Position numbers and translations under genes: made by a program
Shown: positions 1 to 6,127 of the stretch, in pieces
Numbering within the stretch: position 1 is the first letter of the stretch
Layout: each line of letters begins with the position of its first letter
DNA from: Rickettsiales bacterium
GTDB lineage: Bacteria > Pseudomonadota > Alphaproteobacteria > Rickettsiales > UBA3002
Direction: 5' to 3'
Assembly: GCA_021300075.1 (NCBI GenBank)
Contig: JAJTIB010000129.1
Span: 1-10,364, forward strand
DNA: 10,364 nt
The notes under the pieces: generated by a model
The model's input: only the letters and a program-made list of their open reading frames with translations
What the model was told of the DNA's origin: nothing
Database searches by the model: none

Positions 1-398
1 CGGCACAAGTCAAGGCAATGAAGCAGGTGGCCGGTTCCATCAAACTCGAACTCGCCCAGTACCGCGAGATGGAGGCTTTTGCCCAGTTTGGCTCGGATCT
101 CGATGCTGCGACGCAAAAACTTCTCGCCCGCGGCCAGCGTTTGACCGAGCTGCTGAAACAGCCGCAATATGCGCCACTGCAGATGGAGGAACAGGTCTGT
201 GTGATTTATGCTGGCGTCAAAGGCCATCTCGATGATCTGCCGGTTATCAAAGTCCGCGCCTTTGAGGATGAATTGCTGCGTGCCCTGCGCGCGGAAAAGA
301 CGCTGCTTGATACAATCCGCAAGGAAGAGAAGCTGAGCGAGGCCAGCGAAGCCGCGCTCAAAACGGCGATTACGGGCGTGAAAAGCCGGTTGGTGTAA
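1..398 (+). CDS. atpA: ATP synthase F1 subunit alpha, C-terminal part (5' end outside window)
   Basis: The first complete codon is at position 3 and the frame runs to TAA at 396-398, giving about 131 residues. This is the C-terminal helical domain of the F1 alpha subunit: the stretch beginning AQVKAMKQVAGSIKLELAQY and the following AFAQFGSDLD, where the last third of the protein starts, are characteristic of the family. Alpha and beta alternate in the F1 hexamer of the membrane-bound ATP synthase; alpha carries the non-catalytic nucleotide sites, which lie upstream of this window. The gene is followed after 8 bases by an unrelated reading frame rather than directly by atpG, so the operon is interrupted here. 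The identification is secure; only the N-terminal part is missing. Confidence 0.97.
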   Translation, partial: AQVKAMKQVAGSIKLELAQYREMEAFAQFGSDLDAATQKLLARGQRLTELLKQPQYAPLQMEEQVCVIYAGVKGHLDDLPVIKVRAFEDELLRALRAEKTLLDTIRKEEKLSEASEAALKTAITGVKSRLV

Positions 399-406
399 GA
401 TTCTGC

Positions 407-1270
407 ATGAAGCGATTCACCGTACCTTGCGATTTTGGTGATATAAAAGGTCACCCGTTTCATGTGTTTATTGGTAGGCCCAGCGCCCTGAGTCACCCGC
501 TATACCATCAGGTGGCTTGGTTGGAGCGGGAGCGGGGCGGTATTTTTCCGAAAGATGTCATTGAATCTTTCAATAAACTCTTGGATATCGCCGAAGAAAA
601 CAACGCCAGCTATGAAGATTTATGTGTGTATTCTCTTGGCGAAGCGGAAAAAGAATCGCTTAAAAAAACAGATGGCAAAATCCTTTTTGTGGATTTCAAA
701 AAAGCTAAAAAAATGGCTGCCAGAGCCAAAAAATCCACTAAATCCGCTCAATACGATTACTACGATGGCTATTGCAAATTCTTTGACTTGTTTGACCTTA
801 ACGATGACGGGCTGCGAGGGTTCTGTCGCGAATTTTCGACCTTGGTCATACAGTCAAGGTCAGGAAAAATTACACAAACGCATCAGTTTGCTGAACAAGT
901 ATTGAGAATCACTCTCTTCCTTGTGGCGTGTGGGGGAATTGGCGATAAGAAGGGAAAAGCCGCATGGGCTAAAAAGCTGTTTTTCTATTTTGGTCGGTCG
1001 CAAGACGATCAATGCTACAATTATGCAGTTTCGGCTGATACACTAGGAGAGTTTTTAACATTTACGGATATCGCCGTGCTGGATTATTTTCTGCGCAGCG
1101 AAGCTCTGTGGCAAAACCATATTATTGAATTAATTCATAAAGACATTATTCATTGGGCAGACAAGAAAACCGTAGCGCGGGACATTTTCTGCCTTGGTAA
1201 ATTTTCCGCCGAGGAAAAAACCATTAATGTCTTAAAGAAAACATTGAAAACAGTGTTCCACCCTTTATAA
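407..1270 (+). CDS. Protein of unknown function with a DUF2610-like N-terminus, between atpA and atpG
   Basis: This 287-residue protein has no function I can assign. Residues 1-80 (start MKRFTVPCDFGD, then HPLYHQVAWLERERGG, FPKDVIESFNKL and DLCVYSLG) resemble from memory the small DUF2610 family of Rickettsiales and related Alphaproteobacteria, which typically open with a similar FxxPCDFGG and end in LCVYAL. That match is recall, not a search. Residues 85-115 are lysine-rich and probably a linker. Residues 116-287 form a second mostly helical region with many aromatic residues and no motif I recognise. No signal peptide or clear membrane segment is evident. The gene lies 8 bases after the atpA stop and 10 bases before atpG, on the same strand, so it is probably co-transcribed. 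Its sequence is visibly richer in A/T and in AAA runs than the atp genes on either side, which suggests a later arrival. Confidence 0.8.
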   Translation: MKRFTVPCDFGDIKGHPFHVFIGRPSALSHPLYHQVAWLERERGGIFPKDVIESFNKLLDIAEENNASYEDLCVYSLGEAEKESLKKTDGKILFVDFKKAKKMAARAKKSTKSAQYDYYDGYCKFFDLFDLNDDGLRGFCREFSTLVIQSRSGKITQTHQFAEQVLRITLFLVACGGIGDKKGKAAWAKKLFFYFGRSQDDQCYNYAVSADTLGEFLTFTDIAVLDYFLRSEALWQNHIIELIHKDIIHWADKKTVARDIFCLGKFSAEEKTINVLKKTLKTVFHPL

Positions 1271-1280
1271 GTGCGCCGCT

Positions 1281-2171
1281 ATGCCCAGTTTGAAGGATCT
1301 TAAAAACCGTATCAAAAGCGTGAAATCCACGCAGAAGATCACCAAAGCCATGAAAATGGTGGCGGCTAGTAAATTGCGTCGTGCGCGGGAATCGGCGGAA
1401 GCTCTGCGTGATTATGCCACGGCGATGGAGCGGATGGTGGCGCGGCTGGCCGGGGATTATGAGGGCATGGATAATGCCCCCTTGCTGCTTGCGGGTACGG
1501 GCAAACAACAGACACATTTAATTATTGTTGCGACCGCCGACCGTGGTCTTTGCGGTGCATTTAATTCCTCGATTGTGCGGGCGGTGCGTAAACGTGCGCG
1601 CGAGCTGAAATCCGACCGCAAACAGGTGAAGCTCTACTGCATCGGCAAAAAAGGTCGTGATTTTCTGAATTTTGAATTTGGTGAGGATATTATTGGGTTC
1701 CGTACCGACACTTCGCGCCGCAATATTGATTATGCGGGCGCAGAAGCCATCGCGCGTGAGATTTTAAACCATGTCGAAGGCGGCGAGATTGACGTGGTGA
1801 CAATTATTTATAACCGCTTCAAATCGGTGATTTCGCAAATCGTCACCGTGCAGCAGCTCATGCCGCTGTTGTTCCAAGGCGAGGAATTTGCGGCGAACGC
1901 GGATGCCACTATGCACGCTGCCCATGATTACGAGCCGGAGGAAGAAACCATCCTCAAAGACTTATTGCCGCGCAATTTCGCCATGCAGATTTACCGCGCA
2001 CTGCTGGAAAGTGCTGCATCCGAACAGGGCGCGCGCATGAACGCGATGGAAAATGCCACGAAAAATGCCGGGGAAATGATCAAGAAAATTACCCTCAAAT
2101 ATAACCGCACCCGTCAGGCCAATATTACCAAGGAGCTGATTGAGATTATTTCGGGCGCGGAGGCGGTATGA
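1281..2171 (+). CDS. atpG: ATP synthase F1 subunit gamma
   Basis: The 296-residue product is the central rotor shaft of F1, which couples rotation of the c-ring to conformational change in the catalytic beta subunits. The two ends that form the coiled-coil shaft are diagnostic: residues 1-36 (MPSLKDLKNRIKSVKSTQKI, then TKAMKMVAASKLRRAR) and residues 257-296 (ENATKNAGEM, LKYNRTRQANIT, KELIEIISGAEAV). The middle holds the family's Rossmann-like part with TADRGLCGAFN. Length is normal. The start ATG at 1281 matches the conserved N-terminus. The TGA stop overlaps the ATG of the next gene by four bases (ATGA), which suggests translational coupling. In the usual operon atpD follows; here a four-helix-bundle gene sits between. 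Confidence 0.98.
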   Translation: MPSLKDLKNRIKSVKSTQKITKAMKMVAASKLRRARESAEALRDYATAMERMVARLAGDYEGMDNAPLLLAGTGKQQTHLIIVATADRGLCGAFNSSIVRAVRKRARELKSDRKQVKLYCIGKKGRDFLNFEFGEDIIGFRTDTSRRNIDYAGAEAIAREILNHVEGGEIDVVTIIYNRFKSVISQIVTVQQLMPLLFQGEEFAANADATMHAAHDYEPEEETILKDLLPRNFAMQIYRALLESAASEQGARMNAMENATKNAGEMIKKITLKYNRTRQANITKELIEIISGAEAV

Positions 2172-2599
2172 GTCTGGATGATCAGATGATAGATGATCGG
2201 ATGATCCGTGAAGAGAAGAACCCCGCCCCTCATTCAAAACTTGTGCGTAACCCATGGGATCTCGAGGTATTCAAGCGCGCGTATAGTGTTTCGATAACTA
2301 TTCACAAGAAAACGTTGGATTTTCCAAAAATTGAACAGTATGCGCTGGCCAGCCAGATTCGTCGTGCCAGCAAATCAATTTGTGCCAATATTGGCGAAGG
2401 TTTTATAAAGCAGAAATACTCTCGGGCAGAGTTTGCGCGATTTATCACGATCGCTGAGGCTTCCGCCTGCGAGACTCAGATATGGCTACGATATGCGGTG
2501 GATCTTGGATATATTGAACATAATGATTTTGAGTTATGGAGCGCGGAATTTGCCTCTATTGCCGCCATGTTAGCAAAACTGAGGAACGCACTAAAATAA
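2168..2599 (+). CDS. Four-helix-bundle protein, S23 / 23S-rRNA intervening-sequence family
   Basis: This 143-residue protein belongs to the small S23 (IVS) four-helix-bundle family. The supporting motifs are WDLEVFKRAY at residues 30-39, SQIRRASKSICANIGEGF at 62-79, and SACETQIWLRYAVDLGYI at 99-116. Relatives are encoded inside intervening sequences of 23S rRNA genes in Leptospira and other bacteria, and as stand-alone genes elsewhere; a related fold acts as an accessory protein (Avd) in diversity-generating retroelements. Their biochemical role is largely unknown, though basic surfaces suggest nucleic-acid binding. The ATG overlaps the atpG stop, and a GGAGG at 2159-2163 inside atpG lies 4 bases upstream, so translation is probably coupled. 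Residues 4-16 (rich in D, M, R) are encoded by the left arm of an inverted repeat and are not part of the family fold; a later start is therefore possible, but no better ATG precedes the domain. No reverse transcriptase is present. Confidence 0.93.
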   Translation: MSLDDQMIDDRMIREEKNPAPHSKLVRNPWDLEVFKRAYSVSITIHKKTLDFPKIEQYALASQIRRASKSICANIGEGFIKQKYSRAEFARFITIAEASACETQIWLRYAVDLGYIEHNDFELWSAEFASIAAMLAKLRNALK

Positions 2600-2634
2600 A
2601 CACGGATCATCTGATCATCAGATCATCTATCATC
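2177..2634 (+). mobile_element. Putative IVS-like hairpin element enclosing the four-helix-bundle gene
   Basis: The left arm at 2177-2210 and the right arm at 2601-2634 are inverted repeats. The inner 19 positions (2192-2210 against 2601-2619) pair throughout, with a single G-U at 2199/2612. Further out, 13 more pairs form if one C is bulged in the left arm and a 1-2 base interior loop is allowed. Both arms consist of degenerate tandem 7-8-mers based on GATGAT. The arms lie in the N-terminal coding part and just after the stop of the S23-family gene, so the gene occupies the hairpin loop of about 390 bases. This is inferred to be an inserted unit in the atp operon; no target-site duplication was seen, and mobility is not shown. 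Confidence 0.55.
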
Positions 2635-2637
2635 AAC

Positions 2638-2643
2638 GGAGAG
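2638..2643 (+). promoter_or_regulatory. Ribosome binding site of atpD, next to the hairpin arm
   Basis: GGAGAG lies 4 bases before the atpD ATG at 2648 (GGAG core with 6 bases spacing) and fixes that start. It begins only 3 bases after the right arm of the inverted repeat (2601-2634), so folding of the arm could influence ribosome access to atpD; that influence is inference. Confidence 0.7.
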
Positions 2644-2647
2644 TACT

Positions 2648-4093
2648 ATGAGTGCATTACGTAAAGAAAAATCCGCCGCTGCGATTGGCATCATTTCGCA
2701 AGTCATCGGTCCGGTGGTCGATGTGAAATTCATGGGCGGGGTCCTGCCCGCGATTTTGAATGCGCTCGAAGCAACGGTCGATGGCCGCCGGCTGGTATTT
2801 GAAGTGGCTCAGCATCTGGGCGAGAATACGGTGCGTGCGATTGCGATGGATTCGACCGAAGGCCTGACCCGTGGCCAGGAAGTGGTCGATACGGGTGCGG
2901 CGATTACCGTGCCGGTGGGGGACGCCACGCTGGGGCGGATTATGAATGTAATCGGCGAACCGATTGACGAGCGCGGGCCGGTGGGTGCCAAGCAGTTCAT
3001 GCCCATCCATGCCGAAGCGCCGAGCTTTACCGAGCAATCAACCAAGGACGAAATTCTCGAGACAGGTATTAAGGTTATTGACCTGCTCGCCCCTTACGCC
3101 AAGGGCGGAAAAATTGGTCTTTTCGGGGGCGCGGGCGTGGGCAAGACCGTCCTCATCATGGAGCTTATCAATAACATCGCCAAAGCGCGCGGCGGGTTCT
3201 CGGTATTTGCCGGGGTCGGTGAACGCACCCGCGAGGGCAACGACCTTTATCACGAGATGGTCGAATCGGGTGTGATTAATCTTGAGGACCCGAAAAAATC
3301 TAAATGTGCCCTGGTTTACGGTCAGATGAACGAGCCCCCCGGTGCGCGGGCGCGCGTGGCGCTGACTGGCCTCACCGTCGCTGAATATTTCCGTGATGTT
3401 GAAGGTCGAGACATGCTGTTTTTCGTCGATAACGTCTTCCGCTTTACGCAGGCCGGTTCCGAAGTATCCGCGCTTTTGGGGCGGATTCCCTCGGCGGTCG
3501 GTTACCAGCCGACGCTCGCCACTGAAATGGGAAATATGCAGGAGCGTATTACCTCGACCAATAAAGGCTCCATCACCTCGGTACAGGCCATTTACGTCCC
3601 CGCCGACGATTTGACCGACCCGGCTCCGGCGACGTCTTTCGCCCATCTGGATGCGACAACCGTTCTGAGCCGCCAGATTGCCGAGCTTGGGATTTACCCG
3701 GCGGTGGATCCGCTCGATTCCACTTCGCGTATGCTCGCGCCGCGCATTGTCGGCGAGGAGCATTATCAAGTTGCCCGCGATGTGCAGAAAGTCCTGCAGA
3801 CCTATAAATCCCTGCAGGATATCATCGCGATTTTAGGGATGGATGAATTGTCGGAAGAAGACCGACTGACAGTCGCCCGCGCCCGCAAAATCCAGCGCTT
3901 CCTGTCGCAGCCTTTCCATGTGGCCGAAGTCTTCACCGGCAAGCCGGGCAAATATGTGCCCCTCGCCGAGACGATCGCCAGCTTCAAGGCGATTGTGGCC
4001 GGGGAATACGACCATCTGCCCGAGGCCGCATTCTATCTCGTTGGCTCCATCGAAGAGGCGGTCGAGAAAGCCAAAGAACTGGCGGCGGCCTAA
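2648..4093 (+). CDS. atpD: ATP synthase F1 subunit beta (catalytic)
   Basis: The 481-residue product carries the catalytic nucleotide sites of F1. Visible landmarks are the Walker A loop GGAGVGKT at residues 160-167, the GERTREGND segment from residue 191 with the catalytic glutamate E192, the Walker B strand LFFVDNVFRF with D261, the adenine-side region ALLGRIPSAVGYQPTLATEM, and the C-terminal DELSEED loop at 399-405. FVDNVFRF replaces the more common FIDNIFRF, a conservative change. The N-terminal extension MSALRKEKSAAA before IGIISQVIGPVVDV is short and typical. Length and all key residues are normal, so the enzyme is expected to be functional despite the element upstream. atpC follows after 3 bases. 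Confidence 0.99.
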   Translation: MSALRKEKSAAAIGIISQVIGPVVDVKFMGGVLPAILNALEATVDGRRLVFEVAQHLGENTVRAIAMDSTEGLTRGQEVVDTGAAITVPVGDATLGRIMNVIGEPIDERGPVGAKQFMPIHAEAPSFTEQSTKDEILETGIKVIDLLAPYAKGGKIGLFGGAGVGKTVLIMELINNIAKARGGFSVFAGVGERTREGNDLYHEMVESGVINLEDPKKSKCALVYGQMNEPPGARARVALTGLTVAEYFRDVEGRDMLFFVDNVFRFTQAGSEVSALLGRIPSAVGYQPTLATEMGNMQERITSTNKGSITSVQAIYVPADDLTDPAPATSFAHLDATTVLSRQIAELGIYPAVDPLDSTSRMLAPRIVGEEHYQVARDVQKVLQTYKSLQDIIAILGMDELSEEDRLTVARARKIQRFLSQPFHVAEVFTGKPGKYVPLAETIASFKAIVAGEYDHLPEAAFYLVGSIEEAVEKAKELAAA

Positions 4094-4096
4094 ATC

Positions 4097-4495
4097 ATGT
4101 CTGCACGCACCTTACATTTGCAGATTGTCTCGCCGCTCAAAAGCGAGTTTGAGGGGCAGGTATCGCTCGTCGAAATCCCCGGGATTGAGGGCGATTTCGG
4201 TGTGTTGCCCGATCATGCGCCGTTTCTCTCCATGCTGAAGCCCGGCGTGGTGACCATCAGCCAGAAGGAAGACGAGCTGCGCTATTTCGTCTCAAGTGGT
4301 TACGCCGAAGTCTCACCAGAGGGCTGCGTGATCCTGAGCGAGCAGGTGCAGAATCTCGATAACTGCAGCCGCACCGAGGTTGAAAGTCGGATTTCATCTG
4401 CTAAACAAGCACTTACCGAAGCCAAAGGCGAGGCCGCAAAAATCGAGGCTACACAGAAACTTGCCTTTGCCGAGGCGTTGCTGCAGGTGGTATAG
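4097..4495 (+). CDS. atpC: ATP synthase F1 subunit epsilon
   Basis: This 132-residue protein is the epsilon subunit, which binds gamma at the foot of the rotor and can inhibit ATP hydrolysis. Residues 5-85 form the N-terminal beta-sandwich with the family motifs VSLVEIPGIEGDFGVLPDHAP and YFVSSGYAEV. Residues 90-132 form the two-helix C-terminal domain (EVESRISSAKQALTEAK, then KLAFAEALLQVV). The ATG lies 3 bases after the atpD stop. The gene ends in TAG, relevant when judging the TAG inside mnmG. It is the last recognisable ATP synthase gene in the window. Confidence 0.97.
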   Translation: MSARTLHLQIVSPLKSEFEGQVSLVEIPGIEGDFGVLPDHAPFLSMLKPGVVTISQKEDELRYFVSSGYAEVSPEGCVILSEQVQNLDNCSRTEVESRISSAKQALTEAKGEAAKIEATQKLAFAEALLQVV

Positions 4496-4513
4496 CCAGC
4501 TTTCTGCGCTGGC
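4495..4513 (+). other. Small hairpin at the end of atpC
   Basis: GCCAGC at 4495-4500 pairs with GCTGGC at 4508-4513 around a 7-base loop. No run of T follows, so it is not a convincing intrinsic terminator. It may be a processing or attenuation hairpin between atpC and the next gene, or chance. Confidence 0.3.
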
Positions 4514-4538
4514 ACGCGGCTTGCAAGGTTTCGGTCCT

Positions 4539-5228
4539 ATGGCCATTGAAACCATCACTCAAATCCCGACGCGGCTGACGATTCATCCTGAACCGTCCTG
4601 GTCGAAAGATACCTTCAAAGGGGTGGATTCCGGCCTGTCCTACACCCCTTCGCGTGCGGTCAGAAAGCCGGAGGTGGCGGAAGGTGAGGAATTATCCGGC
4701 TGGGATGCGCTTGATCTCATTAACCCCCTCCAGCATGTTCCCTTTGTTTCTGCGCTTTATCGAGAGATCACGAGTGATGCGATTCGCCCCGAGGTAAAAA
4801 TGGCGGGGGGCACGTTACTGGGTGGCTTTTTTGGCCTGGTTTCGACCCTTGCTGATGTGATTTTTGAACAAGAAACCGGTAAAGACATTGGCGCCACTGT
4901 ACTGGCGGCCCTGAGCGGTGAAGATGAACCGGCCAGGGTGCAGGCACTCGCCCGAAATGATGCGCCAGAGATCGAATCTTCCGCCGCGTCCATCGCTCCG
5001 GCAGCGCCCACATCTTCTGCAACGCCCTATGCGCTGCTTGGCAGTAATCCATATGCGCGAATGCAACAGGTGTCCGGCGCCGGTAATAACCCGCAACTGG
5101 GTCGGCTGGCGGTCATCAACCCGGCCGACCAGCATATTCTTGAGCTTTACGGCAATTCTAATCCGCAGGCGGCCGCCCAGGCCTACCGGCAAACCAGCAT
5201 GATGAATTATTTGGCGAGTGCGCGGTAG
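4539..5228 (+). CDS. Conserved alphaproteobacterial protein of unknown function, downstream of atpC
   Basis: The ATG at 4539 gives 229 residues; AAGG at 4525-4528 is a modest ribosome binding site, and the same frame extends upstream only inside atpC. The core at residues 55-125 (WDALDLINPLQHVPFVSALYREIT, then KMAGGTLLGGFFGLVS and EQETGKDIGATVLAAL) resembles, from memory, a widespread alphaproteobacterial hypothetical protein with NPLQHxPxVSxxYRxxTGD and a glycine-rich hydrophobic segment. Residues 88-110 are hydrophobic and glycine-rich and could associate with or span a membrane. The part from 145 to 170 is rich in A, S and P and probably disordered, and the last 50 residues lack a known motif. 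Position 43 bases after atpC suggests co-transcription with the ATP synthase operon, but no link to the enzyme can be shown. It ends in TAG. Confidence 0.85.
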   Translation: MAIETITQIPTRLTIHPEPSWSKDTFKGVDSGLSYTPSRAVRKPEVAEGEELSGWDALDLINPLQHVPFVSALYREITSDAIRPEVKMAGGTLLGGFFGLVSTLADVIFEQETGKDIGATVLAALSGEDEPARVQALARNDAPEIESSAASIAPAAPTSSATPYALLGSNPYARMQQVSGAGNNPQLGRLAVINPADQHILELYGNSNPQAAAQAYRQTSMMNYLASAR

Positions 5229-5231
5229 TTT

Positions 5232-5260
5232 GTGATTCGTAATTCGATGATTCGATAAAT
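5232..5260 (+). repeat. Solitary tandem array of degenerate heptamers (ATTCG type)
   Basis: Just after the preceding stop codon, the sequence repeats GATTCG, AATTCG and GATTCG at 7- or 8-base spacing and ends in ATAAATC. The layout is like a single arm of the tandem 7-8-mer hairpin elements elsewhere in this window, but no matching inverted arm was found nearby. It may be a remnant of such an element. Confidence 0.45.
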
Positions 5261-5265
5261 CTTTG

Positions 5266-5280
5266 ATCCCCCTGAGGGAT
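5266..5280. terminator. Weak hairpin between convergent genes
   Basis: ATCCC at 5266-5270 pairs with GGGAT at 5276-5280 around a 5-base loop, between the + strand unknown gene and the - strand yggS. The stem is short and no good T-run follows on either strand, so termination is only a possibility suggested by the position. Confidence 0.25.
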
Positions 5281-5299
5281 GAGCCGCGATTGTGGGGAA

Positions 5300-6127
5300 T
5301 CACGCTTCCCGCTCCCCAAACAATGCCGTGCCGAGGCGAATCATGCTCGCCCCAAAACGTAAGGCTATCTTATAGTCGCCACTCATTCCCATGCTCAGTT
5401 CCTTAAGACCATGCTTCGCTGCGAGTTTTTGCAGCAAGGCGAAATGCGGCGCGGGCGGTTCATTGGCCGGCGGAATACACATCAGCCCGGAAATGGGAAG
5501 CCCCGCCGCCTTGCAGTAAGCGAGAAGTGCCGGAAGCTCAGCCGGGCTGACACCGCCTTTTTGCGCTTCCTGACCGGTATTGACCTGAATGAGGAAGACG
5601 CGTGGTGCGTGATGCGTGGTACGTGGTATGTGAGGCGTTGCGTTTTGGCCATTTTCTGGAGCATCTTTTTCTTTACGCACCACCCACCACCCACCACGCA
5701 CCACCTCTTTCACCACCGCATCCACCAGCTTGGGCCGATCAATGGTATGAATCACGTCGAATAGCGCGAGCGCCTCCTTCACCTTATTGGACTGCAGCCC
5801 GCCGATGAGATGCAATTTGATGTGCGGGTACTTTGCTTTGATCGCCGGATACTTCGCCGCTGCCTCCTGCACTTTATTCTCGCCAAAATCAGTGATGCCC
5901 AGCCGGATGGCTTCCTCGATTACCGCCAGCGGGTGCGTCTTGGTCACGGCAATCAGAGTGGCGGGGGAGCGGGGAAGAGGGGAAACAGGGAAACAGGCAG
6001 AGGCTGATTGCTTGGATTCTCCGCCCCCCAGCTTCCCTACCTCCCCGCCTCCCCGCTCCACCACGTCTGTGACCGCCTTCAGCCGCGCCTCCAGCCCCTT
6101 CTTGTCCCTGCCAGTCGAATTTTCCAT
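5300..6127 (-). CDS. yggS: YggS/PROSC family PLP-binding protein with two in-frame insertions
   Basis: The protein belongs to the YggS/PLPBP family, a single-domain TIM-barrel protein that binds pyridoxal phosphate and helps vitamin B6 and amino-acid homeostasis without a known catalytic reaction. Landmarks are VTKTHP with the PLP lysine at K63, FGENKVQEA at 81-89, HLIGGLQSNK at 106-115, FLIQVNTG at 178-185, and the phosphate-site region LSMGMSGDYKIAL at 244-256, followed by FGASMIRLGTALFGE. The start at 6127 is chosen because MENSTGRDKKGLEARLKAV aligns with the usual N-terminal helix. Family members are about 220-235 residues, whereas this one is 275. The excess lies in residues 25-56 (between the first helix and the first strand) and 142-175 (before RVFLIQVNTG), both low in complexity and encoded by inverted repeats. 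All core motifs remain, so it may still fold. The gene runs opposite to its neighbours. Confidence 0.94.
   Translation of the reverse strand: MENSTGRDKKGLEARLKAVTDVVERGGGEVGKLGGGESKQSASACFPVSPLPRSPATLIAVTKTHPLAVIEEAIRLGITDFGENKVQEAAAKYPAIKAKYPHIKLHLIGGLQSNKVKEALALFDVIHTIDRPKLVDAVVKEVVRGGWWVVRKEKDAPENGQNATPHIPRTTHHAPRVFLIQVNTGQEAQKGGVSPAELPALLAYCKAAGLPISGLMCIPPANEPPAPHFALLQKLAAKHGLKELSMGMSGDYKIALRFGASMIRLGTALFGEREA
5602..5704 (-). mobile_element. In-frame palindromic insertion 2 in yggS (GTGGTG-type heptamer arms)
   Basis: The + strand segments 5602-5631 and 5675-5704 are inverted repeats with 24 of 30 positions identical; in the yggS mRNA three of the six mismatches become G-U pairs. Each arm is four tandem heptamers of the type GTGGTGS. 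The arms start and end almost exactly at the borders of the extra protein segment (residues 142-175, about 34 codons), which separates VVKE from RVFLIQVNTG. The insert keeps the frame and has no stop. Architecture resembles Rickettsia palindromic elements; relation by sequence is not claimed. Confidence 0.6.
5968..6057 (-). mobile_element. In-frame palindromic insertion 1 in yggS (GGGGA-type octamer arms)
   Basis: The + strand segments 5968-5994 and 6031-6057 are inverted repeats with 21 of 27 positions identical; in the yggS mRNA five of the six mismatches become G-U pairs, leaving one unpaired position. Each arm is built of tandem octamers such as AGCGGGGA. It encodes residues 25-56, a glycine-, serine- and proline-rich stretch inserted just before the first beta strand (TLIAVTKTHP). 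The frame is preserved. The edges may extend a few bases beyond the arms. Confidence 0.55.

Noticed and set aside
2168..2599. Diversity-generating retroelement, because the four-helix-bundle protein resembles Avd
   Set aside because: There is no reverse transcriptase, template repeat or variable C-type lectin gene in the window; the flanking repeats are short-unit inverted repeats.
3038..3769. A 243-residue - strand frame inside atpD
   Set aside because: It is the antisense shadow of the highly conserved beta subunit, with composition typical of a spurious frame in G/C-rich coding sequence.
4380..4538. Upstream extension of the unknown gene at 4539 to 4380
   Set aside because: It would overlap atpC by more than 100 bases, and its peptide is rich in K, P and R without similarity to the core; ATG 4539 has a better position.
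5601..5705. CRISPR array suggested by repeated short units
   Set aside because: Units are 7-8 bases without spacers and lie in a translated gene; no cas genes are present.
5411..5764. Open reading frames on the + strand across yggS (5411-5764, 5602-5808, 5787-6146)
   Set aside because: They are antisense to a well-supported yggS gene and their H/P/T-rich products come from the tandem repeats, with no family motifs.
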